A stretch of 64,000 nt of DNA from Prinia subflava (taxonomy: Eukaryota > Chordata > Aves > Passeriformes > Cisticolidae). Of the stretch, positions 28,090 to 38,500 are shown piece after piece. The DNA is taken from assembly GCF_021018805.1 (NCBI RefSeq), contig NC_086253.1, positions 34,535,583 through 34,599,582 of the forward strand, read 5' to 3'. Positions within the stretch are counted from its first letter, which is position 1. Every line of letters begins with the position of its first letter. The notes beneath the pieces were generated by a model, which was given only the letters and a program-made list of their open reading frames with translations, made no database searches and had not been told where the DNA came from. The position numbers and the translations under genes were made by a program.

Positions 28090-28737
28090 TGTAAGAGTCG
28101 GTCCGAAAATCCCTCATTTCTGCCTCACGACTGTCAGAGGCTGAGACCCCCATGGACTCTGAGCCACAGCACAGGCCAAGTTTTCCCTGCAGCTGCTGTC
28201 ACCGGACCAAGACACCCTCCTCAGGGACCCATGCATGAAACAATGGGGGACGGTTACGGTTTCTGGCCATGTTTGCTAAGGGGTGTTTCTGTACTGACCG
28301 TACTTGGTAAGACCTGAGCTGCACCGCTCCCCCTATTGTGAAAGAACACCTGCGATACCCACGAGACCTCCCCCCGTTCCTGGCATCTTGCCTCTCGCTT
28401 CGAAAAGAACTATAACAACCCCACCAGAAGAGCAGGCTTTTGAGGCCTCCCCGGCGGACGACGGCTCCATTGACCTACGTGCCACGGAGACTGCGAAGGT
28501 GGTCTGTTGGCATCGGCGTCACGAGGACTCCCGTCTGTCAGTTGGTAGCTATACCCTTTCTTTACCCACCCTTTCTCTCCCTCTCTCTCTCCCTCTCTTC
28601 CTTCCCCTTCTTTTCTATCGCATAACTGTGTGTATCAATAAAGATACAATTGATTTCACTTGAATTAAGTTATCACTGCCTCTTTTTGCACTCTGAAATC
28701 AAAACGAACCATCACGACCATCCTTTGGCTCGTGACA
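28090..28737 (+). mobile_element. Solo LTR of an endogenous retrovirus, 648 bp
   Basis: The element begins TGTAAGAG and ends CGTGACA, so it has the TG...CA ends of a retroviral LTR, and it is flanked by perfect ACATT duplications. It carries an AATAAA poly(A) signal at 28637-28642, about 95 bp before its end, which sets the plus orientation, and a CT-rich tract at about 28555-28612. No internal gag, pol or env sequence is present on either side, so this is a single LTR left after recombination between the two LTRs of a provirus. I count about 28 CpG dinucleotides, far more than in the surrounding DNA, which together with the intact duplication suggests a fairly recent insertion. The 5-bp duplication fits an ERVL-like class but the family name is not assigned. 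Open frames inside it (28304-28663 and others) are incidental. Confidence 0.88.
28637..28642 (+). promoter_or_regulatory. Poly(A) signal AATAAA inside the LTR
   Basis: A canonical hexamer at the position expected for the R region of an LTR. It could end transcripts that start in the LTR, or read-through transcripts on the plus strand. Confidence 0.75.
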
Positions 28738-28742
28738 ACATT
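28738..28742. repeat. Target-site duplication of the solo LTR, right copy
   Basis: ACATT follows directly after the ACA terminus and is identical to the left copy at 28085-28089. Confidence 0.85.
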
Positions 28743-31065
28743 AAACCCTTTTAATAATAGAATTCTCCCTGTATAATGTGTGACTTTTTAAATATATCCC
28801 CAGTCTCTATTTAACTGTCATTTAAGCCAATTATATTTTAGTCACTATAACAGAATTTGTGCTGAGGCTCTCCAGATCTGACTTAGAATTAATTTAGTTA
28901 TAATAAGATGGTAATTTTAAGCAATATATACATTTTTAAAAAACAGAAAAGACCCATATTGTCATAACAAAGAACTAACATAATCTTTATCCTTGTGTTA
29001 CTGAAGAGAGAGGTAGATAGATCCCAGTAGGGTTTCATTGAGGCAATACAGGTCTTGTTGGAATACCTTTATTTTAAAATGTCTTGATATATCAGTTTTT
29101 AAAATGCATCATTCCTCAAAACCACACAAAAGCCATCACTTCAAAAGCGTCTGATTAGTCTGAACACAATCAAGGGCATGCGAGATAGCTGCCATTTAGT
29201 TCAGCCAAAGCAATCCATGCCAACTGCAATAAACCCATCAAACTGTCATAGAGTCAAGCTGTGAGAAAAAGACGACGGTGATTACACACAATAGTTTCCT
29301 TCAGTGGTTTTATAATTTCAATTTTTCAAACATTTCAAGATCTTCAATACTTACAGTAGCAATCCTTTAGTATAGAATATTTTCCCTGAGAGTTACTATC
29401 AACAACTTAGCCTATTGGTTTTTTCCCCCATCATTGAATCAAGCATTTAAGCTCATCAGGCAAAAAAAATTGTCATTACAGTTGTAAATAAATTATTTAA
29501 AGAGATCCAGCCAATCAAAACAGATATTTAAGTACATATTTTCTTTGATATCTGTATATAACTCCCATAAAAAGGGCACAGTTACAGCTGAGGAGCCTAA
29601 AATGCAAACTATACCTAAAATTAAAATAACATTCTTTCCTTCACCTTGAAAGCCAATGACCCTCTGCAAAACCAAAAATGAGACCTAGTGATCGTGTCAT
29701 TTGACATGATCATGTCACAAGATATAAGATGTATATTGAAAAATGCATTGTGTTCATTATGACAATCACAAAGCATAGAGAAGAATGACACACAAGATTA
29801 AGGAAATTTAAGACAAATTATTTAAATTGATCTTTTAAAACCACTACATTATTTATAAGAATCCTTCAGGCAGATGGAATATTGGAACCTCAAGGTGTAT
29901 TTTCCTCTCCACAGAGGTATTTTATGCAGCACAAATGCCACTGGGAACTTAGCGACACACTGCAAAGGGTATAATGCTAGTGAAGGACAGAGGGGCACAA
30001 CACTGCGATTCTCTGCTCTACAAAGCTCTTGGATTAGCACTATGTTTAAACAAGCCACTGTCAGATTTCAGAGCAAGAAAAAGACAGTAATGAGGATAGA
30101 ATTTATGAACGTTGCTCAGGCTGCATCTTGCTGGGCTTATTACTTAGCTGACTAAAACACATGTCATCACAGCCTTGAATACATAGTGGCTTTATCAGGA
30201 CACTGACCTATGCTTGTGGTGTTAGCTCATTTGTGTAGACTTGAAAATACCATATTTCCTTTCCAACACCTTTCCCTTTCAGACACCACTCCTAACCTAC
30301 CTGTCTGATTTTTCACAGGAAAAAAAAAAAAAGAGTTTGAGGGGAGAAAAATGTTTGTGATGATTAAGGCTGTGTGACCTTAAGGTGGTGTGGTTAGACT
30401 CTGGCCTGTTAGGATGTAAACAGACACTTAGATGCAGCTGTTCTGTTCTTTCTGCTGAGCACTCTTGTGCTGATGAGAGTTCTTACAAAATGAAAATTGT
30501 AGAAAAATTACCCAAAGGTATTATGGAGAATAAGGATAGTTATACTCAACAAACACTTAAGCACCAATTTAATTCTAATTAGTATGGTTTCAACCATATT
30601 CCTGCACTACCATCGCAGAGGAAGAAAGTTGTTCCAATTTTAGTTCTGAGTAGGTGAGGGTACAGGTGTAAAAAATTTATCGCAGGAGTTCAGACATTTA
30701 TGAATATAAAAAAAGAAAAATAGCACAAAACAAATGCACTGCCTTCAAATATTTCATAATAAGCAGTACTATTATTTAATGAAAGCAGTAACTTCTCACA
30801 ATCACGTAACATTCCCACTCAACCCACATTTAGCTAAAACACAGCAAGTGCTATATGGGTATCCCATTGTAAAAAAGGGCGAGACAGAAGTGAAAAAGTA
30901 AAACACATATCTAAATACTTCCATATAAGCAGGGTTAATAATTTCTCTGTCTGACTTATCTGCCTCCTTCTGGACCATGGTAAGTACTACATCAGAGTAA
31001 GTACTACATCAGATTTGCTTATTCCATTGTCTTTCTAATTTTTTTTTCCTCCTTGCTATTCTTTT
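28743..31065. other. Non-coding DNA between the LTR and CR1
   Basis: Only short open frames without recognisable domains. The stretch contains a perfect 16-bp palindrome (29702-29717), a run of 13 A at about 30321 and a 17-bp tandem duplication near its right end. Confidence 0.7.
30980..31013. repeat. Perfect 2 x 17-bp tandem duplication
   Basis: GTAAGTACTACATCAGA occurs twice head to tail (30980-30996 and 30997-31013) without mismatch. It lies about 50 bp from the 3' end of the following CR1 copy. It is probably an independent recent duplication rather than a CR1 target-site effect, because the copies are adjacent and do not flank the element. Confidence 0.9.
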
Positions 31066-32850
31066 CACAGAATCACAGCATGACTGAGGTGGAAGAGACA
31101 CACATGTATTATTGAGTCAAAGTCCTGACCCTGAACAGAACAGCCCCAAGAATCACACCATGTACCCTAGAGTATTGTCCAAATGCTTCTTGAGCTCTGT
31201 CAGGCTTGGTGCTGTGACCACTTTCCTGGGGAGCCTGTTCCAGAATTTAACCACTCTGGGCGAAGAATCTTTTCCTGGTATTCAACCTAAACCTCCCCTG
31301 ACACAGCATCAGGCCATTCCCAGTGTTCTATCACTGTCACCACAGAGAAGAGATCAGTGCCTGCCCCTCCTCTTCCCCTTCCAAGGAAACTGCAGAGTGG
31401 ACAGAGGTCTCTCCTCAATCTCCTCTTCTCCAGGCTGAGCAGACCGAGTGACCTCAGCCACTCCTTATACAGCTTCCCCTCAAGGCTCTCCAACAGTTTA
31501 ACATCTTCCTTATATTGTAGCACCCAAAACTGCACACAGCATTCAGTGAGGCTGCCCTGGCCCAGAGCAGAGCAGGACAATCCCCTCCCTTGCCTGGCTG
31601 GCCATGCTGTGCCTGGTGCACCCCAGGACACAGGGGGCCCTCCTGGCTGCCAGGGCACTGCTGACTCGGGTTCTACTTGCTCTAGACTTTGGTCCCCGGG
31701 TCCCTTTCTGTGGCAATGCTTTCCAGCATCTCATTCACAAGTCTGTACATTCTGGATTGCCCCATCCCAGGTGCAGAATCCAGCACTTTCCAACACGCAT
31801 GTTGAATTTCAATAATGTTGGTGATTGATTATCCAATCCTCCAATTTATCAAGGTCTCACTACAGGGCCTCTTCTTTGTCTCGAGGGAGTCAGCAGCTCC
31901 TCCCAATTTTTTATCATCTGTGAACTTGCTTAGTACCCCTTCTAGTCCTGCATGCAAGTCATTTATGGAGATGCTGAACAACACTGGGCTGAGGATGGAG
32001 CCCTGCAGAACCCCACTGGTGACAGGTCTCCAGTCTGATGTCACCCCAGTCACTGTAACCCCTTGTGCCCAACCCATGAGCCAGTGGCTCACCCATCATA
32101 TGTTGTGTTTATCCAGCTGTGTCGGTCATTCTGTCCAGAAAGATACAATAAGTGACAATATTGAAGGCTTCACTGAAATCCAGGAAGATGACATTAACCG
32201 GTTTCCCTTCGTCAGCTGTTGGGTTACCGTGTCAAAAAAGAAATCAGGTTTGATATGGAGAACTTTCTCCTCATGAAGTCATGCTGGCTGTGACCAATGA
32301 CTGCATTGTCTTTCAGGTGTTTTTTGAACACCTCCCAAAATAATCTTCTCCATAACTAGCAGGCAATGAAGTGAGACTGACAGGCCTGTAGTTTCTGGGA
32401 TTCCCTTTCTTGCTCTTGAAAATCAGGACAATGTCACCCACCTTCCCCTCAGTGGGGATCTCTCTGGATCCCCAAAAACATCCAAAAATTATCAAGAGAG
32501 GTTTTGTGATGAAATCAGTCAGCTCCTTGAGGGTTCTTGGCTGAATCCCATAAATCCCCATGGATGTGCAGGGATCCAGCTGAAGGAACAGATCCTTCAC
32601 AATTTCAGGGTCAATTGGGAGTTGAACATTTTCACAGTAATGGTGCTTCAGCTCAAGGCACTGAAACCCCCTTGGTTCCTCATCTGTGTTGAAGACAGAG
32701 GCAAAGAATGTGTTAAACACCTCTGCCTGGTCCTTTCCCTGTTCAGTAGCAGTTATTTTTACACGGCCTATTGCCATTTATATATTTGAAAAACTATTTT
32801 TATTGTCCCCCACATTTTGGGCCACCTTTCTTGCTCATAAAAGCATAACC
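31066..32850 (-). mobile_element. CR1 LINE, 5'-truncated copy (RT plus 3' UTR)
   Basis: Read on the minus strand, the copy runs from the linker before the reverse transcriptase (about 32850) through the RT domain to the 3' UTR. At its left edge it ends in the reversed CR1 tail (CACAGAATCACAGCATGACTG). The 3' UTR (about 31066-31500 in reverse) shows the CR1 blocks for the CTGGAACAGGCT-type sequence and for the multiple pyrimidine boxes. CR1 is the main LINE of birds; it is copied by target-primed reverse transcription and most copies are cut short at the 5' end. The left edge is sharp. The right edge fades at about 32800-32850, after an NKNSFSKYI-like linker motif. Confidence 0.9.
31829..32777 (-). 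pseudogene. CR1 ORF2 reverse transcriptase remnant
   Basis: The part of the LINE protein that would copy its own RNA into DNA. Minus-strand pieces in order: 32777-32313 carries the linker, then a GIQPRTLKEL-like motif and NYRPVSLTS. Around 32183-32160 lies LDFSEAF, which is RT motif A with its catalytic Asp kept. The frame 32092-31829 carries SGVLQGSILSPVLF and the following INDL, and then FTDD at 31924-31913, where the family has YADD or FADD. The pieces lie in different frames, with frameshifts or stops between 32313 and 32092. With the Ala to Thr change in the active-site box and the broken frame it cannot make a working enzyme. Plus-strand open frames over the same DNA (31112-31438, 31357-31815, 31815-32276) are antisense shadows. 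Confidence 0.9.
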
Positions 32851-33838
32851 AGATTATGACATTTCTACTAGAAATCAGAATTATGTGTAAAGTGTTAGAA
32901 AAAGAACCTGTAACTAAATTATTTCTGTGAGGTATGAGGAATATGATGAAGAACTCCTTAAAATTATGCTTTAAATTGACCTTTGAATCTTGTTTAAATT
33001 TCTGTCTTATATTTTTAATTTGTGGTAATTGTTTTCTCTTTTTTCTATTTATCAGCTTTCCTAAGGTTTTCACACATTCGAGACATTAATCTCTGATTCT
33101 GTTATTCCTGTTGTATTTTTTCAGTGACATTATACAACGTTATTTAACATTTACATTGATTGAAAAAAACACTTTGAGTAATAATTTAAAGCAGGCTCTT
33201 TAGAATTTGCATATTCTTTTTCTTCCCTTTCCCCCTTTCCATTACATTCTATTTTAGTGATGATCTACAAGTAACAACAAAAAAGAAATGTAAGTATTAA
33301 CTTTATGTGCCAAAGGATTAATAAAACAAGAGAGAGCTGGCATCTGGGCCCTTCTATTATTTAACAAGTAAGCTTTGATGAGAAGAATTCTGTAGGATCA
33401 AGACACACCTTTTTCTAGTTTTTCAACATTTTAAAGCAACTACAATCAAGACTGGCTATATACAAAAAATATATTTTAAACTATTTAATAAAAATAGAAT
33501 TTAAGAGGAAGGAATGAAAAAATAGAACACTACCTGATTTTTCCTTCATTTGATAAAGATAGTTTTCCCACTTTGAGTTCTGATATTATAATGTAAATAA
33601 ATTTTTAAATTATGTAGCTATTTTAGTTCTCATTGTTTTTCATTTAGAATAAGTATTTTTTATGTATTTATTTTTTTTTTAAAGAAAAACACATGATCTT
33701 TATATGTGTTGGAAATAAATAAACAGCACTTAACATTCATTGAAAATACCTAACTCCAGATGCACTTAACATATAAGCATTCCTAATAACTGTTTTAAAA
33801 ACTGATCAAAATAAGATTTTACTAACTTTCCAGTTCTC

Positions 33839-33883
33839 AATATAGAAACTTCTATAGAAAATTTCTATATTTCAATATAGAAA
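33839..33883. repeat. Alternating inverted repeat AATATAGAAA / TTTCTATATT
   Basis: AATATAGAAA at 33839-33848, its exact reverse complement at 33862-33871, and AATATAGAAA again at 33874-33883. Two different 10-bp hairpins could form, with loops of 13 and 2 nt. Such patterns can arise by template switching during replication. Confidence 0.8.
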
Positions 33884-34229
33884 TTCTGGAATCTTACATT
33901 AAAAAAAGAACAAAGATTAATTAATGGGCATAACATACACATATTTTATATGTAACTATAAAATAGTATATGCTTTATGAAAAGACCTCTAGAATTGGCT
34001 TTGGCTGCATTATATGTCTCTTCATAAGTTTGGATTTTTCATTTCACTGTTAAATTTCATTCCATCTCCTACACTGAAAGGGCCAAGATGAAGGGAAAAT
34101 GAAGATCTAGGCTTTGAAAAGACTAAAGTATCTGAAAGAACATATACATCCTTAGAACAGGCTTTCAATCCAGCACAGAAATTTTTTCTCTGTTCTTCGG
34201 TCTCACAAAAATTCACATTGGCATGAGTC

Positions 34230-34251
34230 TGACACAGCTGAAGCTGTGTCA
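34230..34251. repeat. Short perfect hairpin
   Basis: The arms TGACACAGCT and AGCTGTGTCA are exact reverse complements separated by the two bases GA. There is no T-run after it and no gene next to it, so it is not called as a terminator. Confidence 0.75.
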
Positions 34252-34315
34252 AAGTATTTTTTATGTCTGTTCAGCACATCCTTCTGTGTGAGTTTATGTA
34301 TATTCATATATATCT

Positions 34316-35260
34316 ATGACATACATTTCACCACACTTCATAAGGGGCGGGAAAGGAAGGCGAGGTGATGAGGTAGTTATGTACACTTGGGAGTGTTTTG
34401 ATTGTCTAGAGCTTGATGATGCTCTAGGGATCAAGTGTTTATGGTCAAGTGCAGGCGAGGGAAGGCCAGTAAGGCAGGTGTCCTGGTGGTGGTGTGCAAC
34501 AGACCACTGAACCAGGGTGGAGGTGCAGATGAAATATTCTGTAAGCAGCTGGGAGAAGTCTCACAACCGCTAGCCCTTGTTCTTGTGGGAGACTTCCAGC
34601 TTACTAGATATCTGCTGGAAATACAACATGGCAGAGAGAAAATGGTCTAGGAGGCTCCTGGAGTGTGTGGAAGAGAATTGCCTAGCACAGCTGGTGAGGG
34701 AGCCAACTTGGGAAGGCTCTGTTTGTGACCAGAGAAGGACTTGTGGGTGATAGGGTGGTTAGAGGCCATCTTGGGCACAGGGACCGTGGAATGATACAGC
34801 TTTCGATCCTTGGAGAAGGAGGGGGCTCAGCTGAACTGCTATTCTGGACTCTTGTGAGGGCAGATTTTGACCTCTTTAGGGCACCAATTGACAGAGTCCT
34901 TTGGGAAGCAGTTCTGAAGGGCAAGGGAGCCCGGGAAGACTGGACATTCTTCAAGAAGGAAAGCTAAAGGTGCAGGAGCAGGCTGTCTCCATGTAGCAAA
35001 AGACAAGCCAGTGGGGAAAAAGACTGTTCTGACTGAATAGAGGACTTTGGCTGGAACTTGGAAAAAAAGAAGAGTTTGTCACCTCAGGGAGATGGGGTGA
35101 GTAACTCAGGAGGACTACTAGGATGTCATGAGGTTATGCAGGGAAGAGAGGGAAATAGCCAAAGCCTAGATAGAACTTAATCTGGCTACTTCTGTAAATG
35201 GAAATAAAATATTACTATAAATCAATTAGCAACAAAAGAAGAGCTAATGAGAATCTCCAT
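34316..35260 (+). pseudogene. CR1 ORF2 endonuclease-domain remnant
   Basis: The APE-type endonuclease of a LINE nicks the target DNA. The GDFN box is present as GDFQ at 34588-34599, so its Asn is changed. The SDH box near the C-terminal end of the domain, which carries a catalytic His, reads RDR at 34779-34787. Several frameshifts are needed to follow the domain: the readable pieces lie in frames that start at 34316, 34435 and 34725. The remnant is inactive. Confidence 0.82.
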
Positions 35261-35535
35261 CTTTTTTGGATGGGGAGGGAAACACAGTAACAAAGAAAGA
35301 GGAAAAGGCAGAGGTACCTCATGTCTTTGCCTCAGTATTTAATAATAAGACCAGCTGTTCTTAGGGTAGCCAGCCCCCTAAGCTGGAAAACGGGGGAAAT
35401 GGGCAGAATGACCACACAATTCAAGTGGCAATGACAGTGACCTGATACACCACTTAGACACATACAAGTCTATGAGGCCAGAGGGCACCACACAAGGATA
35501 CTGAGGGACTGAGGGAGCTGGCTGAAATGCCTACT
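34316..35535 (+). mobile_element. CR1 LINE, 5' part of ORF2 (endonuclease and linker)
   Basis: In plus orientation the sequence runs from the endonuclease domain of CR1 ORF2 through the linker to the start of the reverse transcriptase, then stops. No RT core or 3' UTR follows. Successive CR1 blocks can be read in shifting frames: YTWECFDCLELDD (34384 onward), LALVLVGDF (about 34573-34599), the GHLGHRDRGMIQLSILG block (about 34764-34814), WEAVLKGKGAREDWTFFKKE (about 34902-34962), then THKS-like sequence and an RVLREL-like block near 35510. It is opposite in orientation to the copy at 31066-32850, which lacks exactly this 5' part. Confidence 0.85.
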
Positions 35536-38500
35536 CTTTTCTAACCCAGCTAATTCTTTATTTTGAAATTAGAATACTATTTTGTATGTGACTATCTGAA
35601 CAAAATAAGTATTTTCTGTCTCATGTAAATTATTTTTTTAAAAAAACCCTTTCTCAGGAACAACAAATAGTAGAATTTTTCAAGCAGCTATTTGGAAAAA
35701 AAAAAGTCAGGCACAAATACGCTAAATTTTATTTATGGATTATATGCTGAAGTTAAGAAAACCCTTGCAGTTTAGTATCACTACAGATTTATGTGAATTC
35801 ACACTCGTTTGTTTTAGTGAGTTTCCACACTACCTGCTCTGAAATTGGCAACAGAAATACATGCTGGAAAACATGAAGTGCAAGTCTCCCATATCTTTAA
35901 CACTCCCTAATCATTCAACTTTGCACAGAGCAAATGGAAATAGGGTGCATTTAGCAAACCACATGTTGAATTTTTAAACAGAGGGCACTCTTCACACTAT
36001 GTATATGGATGACTGTCAGCAGTGCAAGGGCAGGAATGAATAAGCTCCCTGGTCTCAGTAGAGGGGACTGGCAGAATCCTGGCACATAGAATTCTTTCCA
36101 ACAAGTATTTCCCAAAGTCCAATTTCATAGCATAGGCATATCTAACACAGTTTTTAAAATTAGAAATGAAAAAGAAGAAAAAAGAGGATGCCATATTAGA
36201 GGTAATTCTGCAGCAAAACCAACTGTCTTCCTCCAAATGAAATGCAGGTCATTGTTACACCTTCTGAACTGATCAGGAGGTCTATGAGTTTCATATTAGC
36301 TTGAGATATTTCAGTAATAAAATGCACAAGTCTTCTCATAGAGTACCTTCCATCAGTTCAGAATCACTAGAATCACAGTGTGGCTTGGGAAAGCTGGGTG
36401 AGCGATGAGAGCAAAGGGGAAGTTGTCTTTTTATGAAACACATCTTAATATGCACAGTGCAGCGTGTTGGGTTGCTAGAAATGCTTTCTGCAGGGGGTGG
36501 CCACAGTGGGCTGCACTGGCTAACCTCTCTGGGGCCTGGATAAGAAGGTACAAATTAGACCACTTCTACCCCCAGCTGTTCTAATCGGGGATGGTGCTGG
36601 TGCAGAACTGACCTCAGAATTAGGGATCTGTGACTAGCTTTCTGTACTGATGAAAGGGATTATGTGACATGGATGCTCATGATAGCAGGGGACAGTGGTT
36701 CATGGCAGGAAGCTAAAAATTCAGCCACTCACTCAGGTCTGTGCCTGTCTGTCTTTAAGCTGCAAGAGAAGATATGTAAAGAAAACCTGAAAAAAACCTT
36801 GCAAAAATATTTTGTGCATGTACAGTATGATTATGATTTAAAGATGATTACAGCTACTGTTCTACAAGGTTATGCATTAGTCTCTGAGAAATTTTTGCCA
36901 AACCCCCCCTGTCTTTTTTATCAATGTCACTTCAAAACTCAGGCCTAAGTTCACAAAATTCTTATAATGCCATCTTCAGAGCAATTTAAAAAATAATTAT
37001 TTTAAATAAAGTATCTTAATATTAATTTTTCACTAAAATGAGTGTGCTGTGTTTACCTTTGTTAAAGAGAATTTGTGCTCCTTTAATAACATACTGTGAA
37101 AGCCTGTGCTCTACTTTATCTCTGGATAAAACTTCTCTCACTGTAGATAGGATTATATTTCCTACCATGCACACATTCAAGACATCAAGAGTGACTGTTT
37201 TTAGTAAACAAAAAAAAAATCACAGAAAATACAGGTCATCTGGTTAAATTGTTTATAGGAATAGAAGCCACTGGAATAGAAGCACAAGAAACACAAATAC
37301 TTTTGATAAAATTTTGCAGCCTGAAACACTTTATATAGAAAGGAAAAAAGTTCAAAACACTATTTCTTTTAATAAATACATGTACATTTTCTTTATTTCT
37401 TGCTTACATTCTTGTATTTTCTTCAAAAAAAACCAGACTCTCCAGTTTTGGAGCAGAATAATATGGAAAGCTGCATTTAGAGGCAGTTTATGCTGCAGAC
37501 GGAGCACCTGGTCTCATGACTGAGAAGAAATACTACTGCCTCAGGAATGAACATTACCCTGCACCTCATGCCACCTCCCTGATTGTTCCCCTGACATCAA
37601 GGGACCTGCTGAGATGGCTCCAACCAGCTGCATCTGCTCAGTGCCCACCATCAGTAGCCCCACTCTACTCACCATGACAAGGACCACTATTTTTCTATCA
37701 GTAAAAGGGCATGGAAATAGCAGAAAATTTGTATACTGCAGTCAGCTTAGTGGCAGTGTCAGCCTGGCAGTATTAGAAAAAACTTTCACTTAAGTTGAAG
37801 TGGATCCTCCCCAGTTCAGCCTTCACGATGTATGGCGACTAAAACCTGTTTCTGTTGTTCAAGTTGAATTTGCCTTTAGGCACAGCAGTTTTACTAAGAT
37901 TTAGTGATACTACCAGCAAAAGCAGACAGGTGCTGCACGGGAAGCCCAAATCGAATAGATCTAAAAGATCTACTACTCCTTCTCAGCATGAAATGATAAT
38001 CAGGATATGTCATGCCTGCACTGTTCTTAGTTTCTGTGAAGAAAATTGTTTGGCTACATGAGCAGAGAGCAAAAGAACAGGTGCCCACAATGGACTGGTC
38101 ACAATGCTTAGCAAAAAAATAAATAGTTTGAGAGTTTTAGAGCCTCTGAAAGCTTACCCTGGAACACTGATTTCTTTACCTCACAACTCTTCCAGCTTTG
38201 TGTTATAGAGCAAAACAATTGTTCAAGCTTCCCTCTGCAGCATTATATCCCAGTTATAATTCTGGCTGCTAGCAAGAATGTAGAATATAGATTACAGGAA
38301 TTCCTGTTAACATAAATCTAGCAAAACATATCTTTCACTGGCAAAAAATTTTAATAGAACACAAAAATAACCCCATATAATTAAAACAGCCCCATATAGC
38401 TTTGAGCAAAGCAGAGAAAAAAGAGTTTTTCTCTAGCAAAGAAATAAGAACATAAGCAGAAATTAAAAATATTAAAAAAAATTTAAATGAACTTCTGTTT

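Larger units (their letters stand above)
32851..34315. other. AT-rich DNA between two opposed CR1 segments
   Basis: Very AT-rich and without clear LINE similarity. It holds a small three-fold inverted/direct repeat (33839-33883) and a short hairpin (34230-34251). It may be old flanking sequence, CR1 sequence too decayed to recognise, or a later insertion. Confidence 0.6.

Noticed and set aside
28304..28663. A 119-codon open frame rich in Pro and Ser
   Set aside because: It lies wholly inside the solo LTR and crosses its CT-rich tract. LTRs of this type do not normally encode protein.
31112..32276. Three plus-strand open frames of 108, 152 and 153 codons
   Set aside because: They lie antisense to the CR1 reverse transcriptase and 3' UTR on the minus strand. 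Their length comes from the less AT-rich composition of CR1.
36358..36400. A possible reversed CR1 tail (AGAATCACTAGAATCACAG)
   Set aside because: Only the first 20-30 bases resemble the tail and no 3' UTR follows, so a chance match is as likely.
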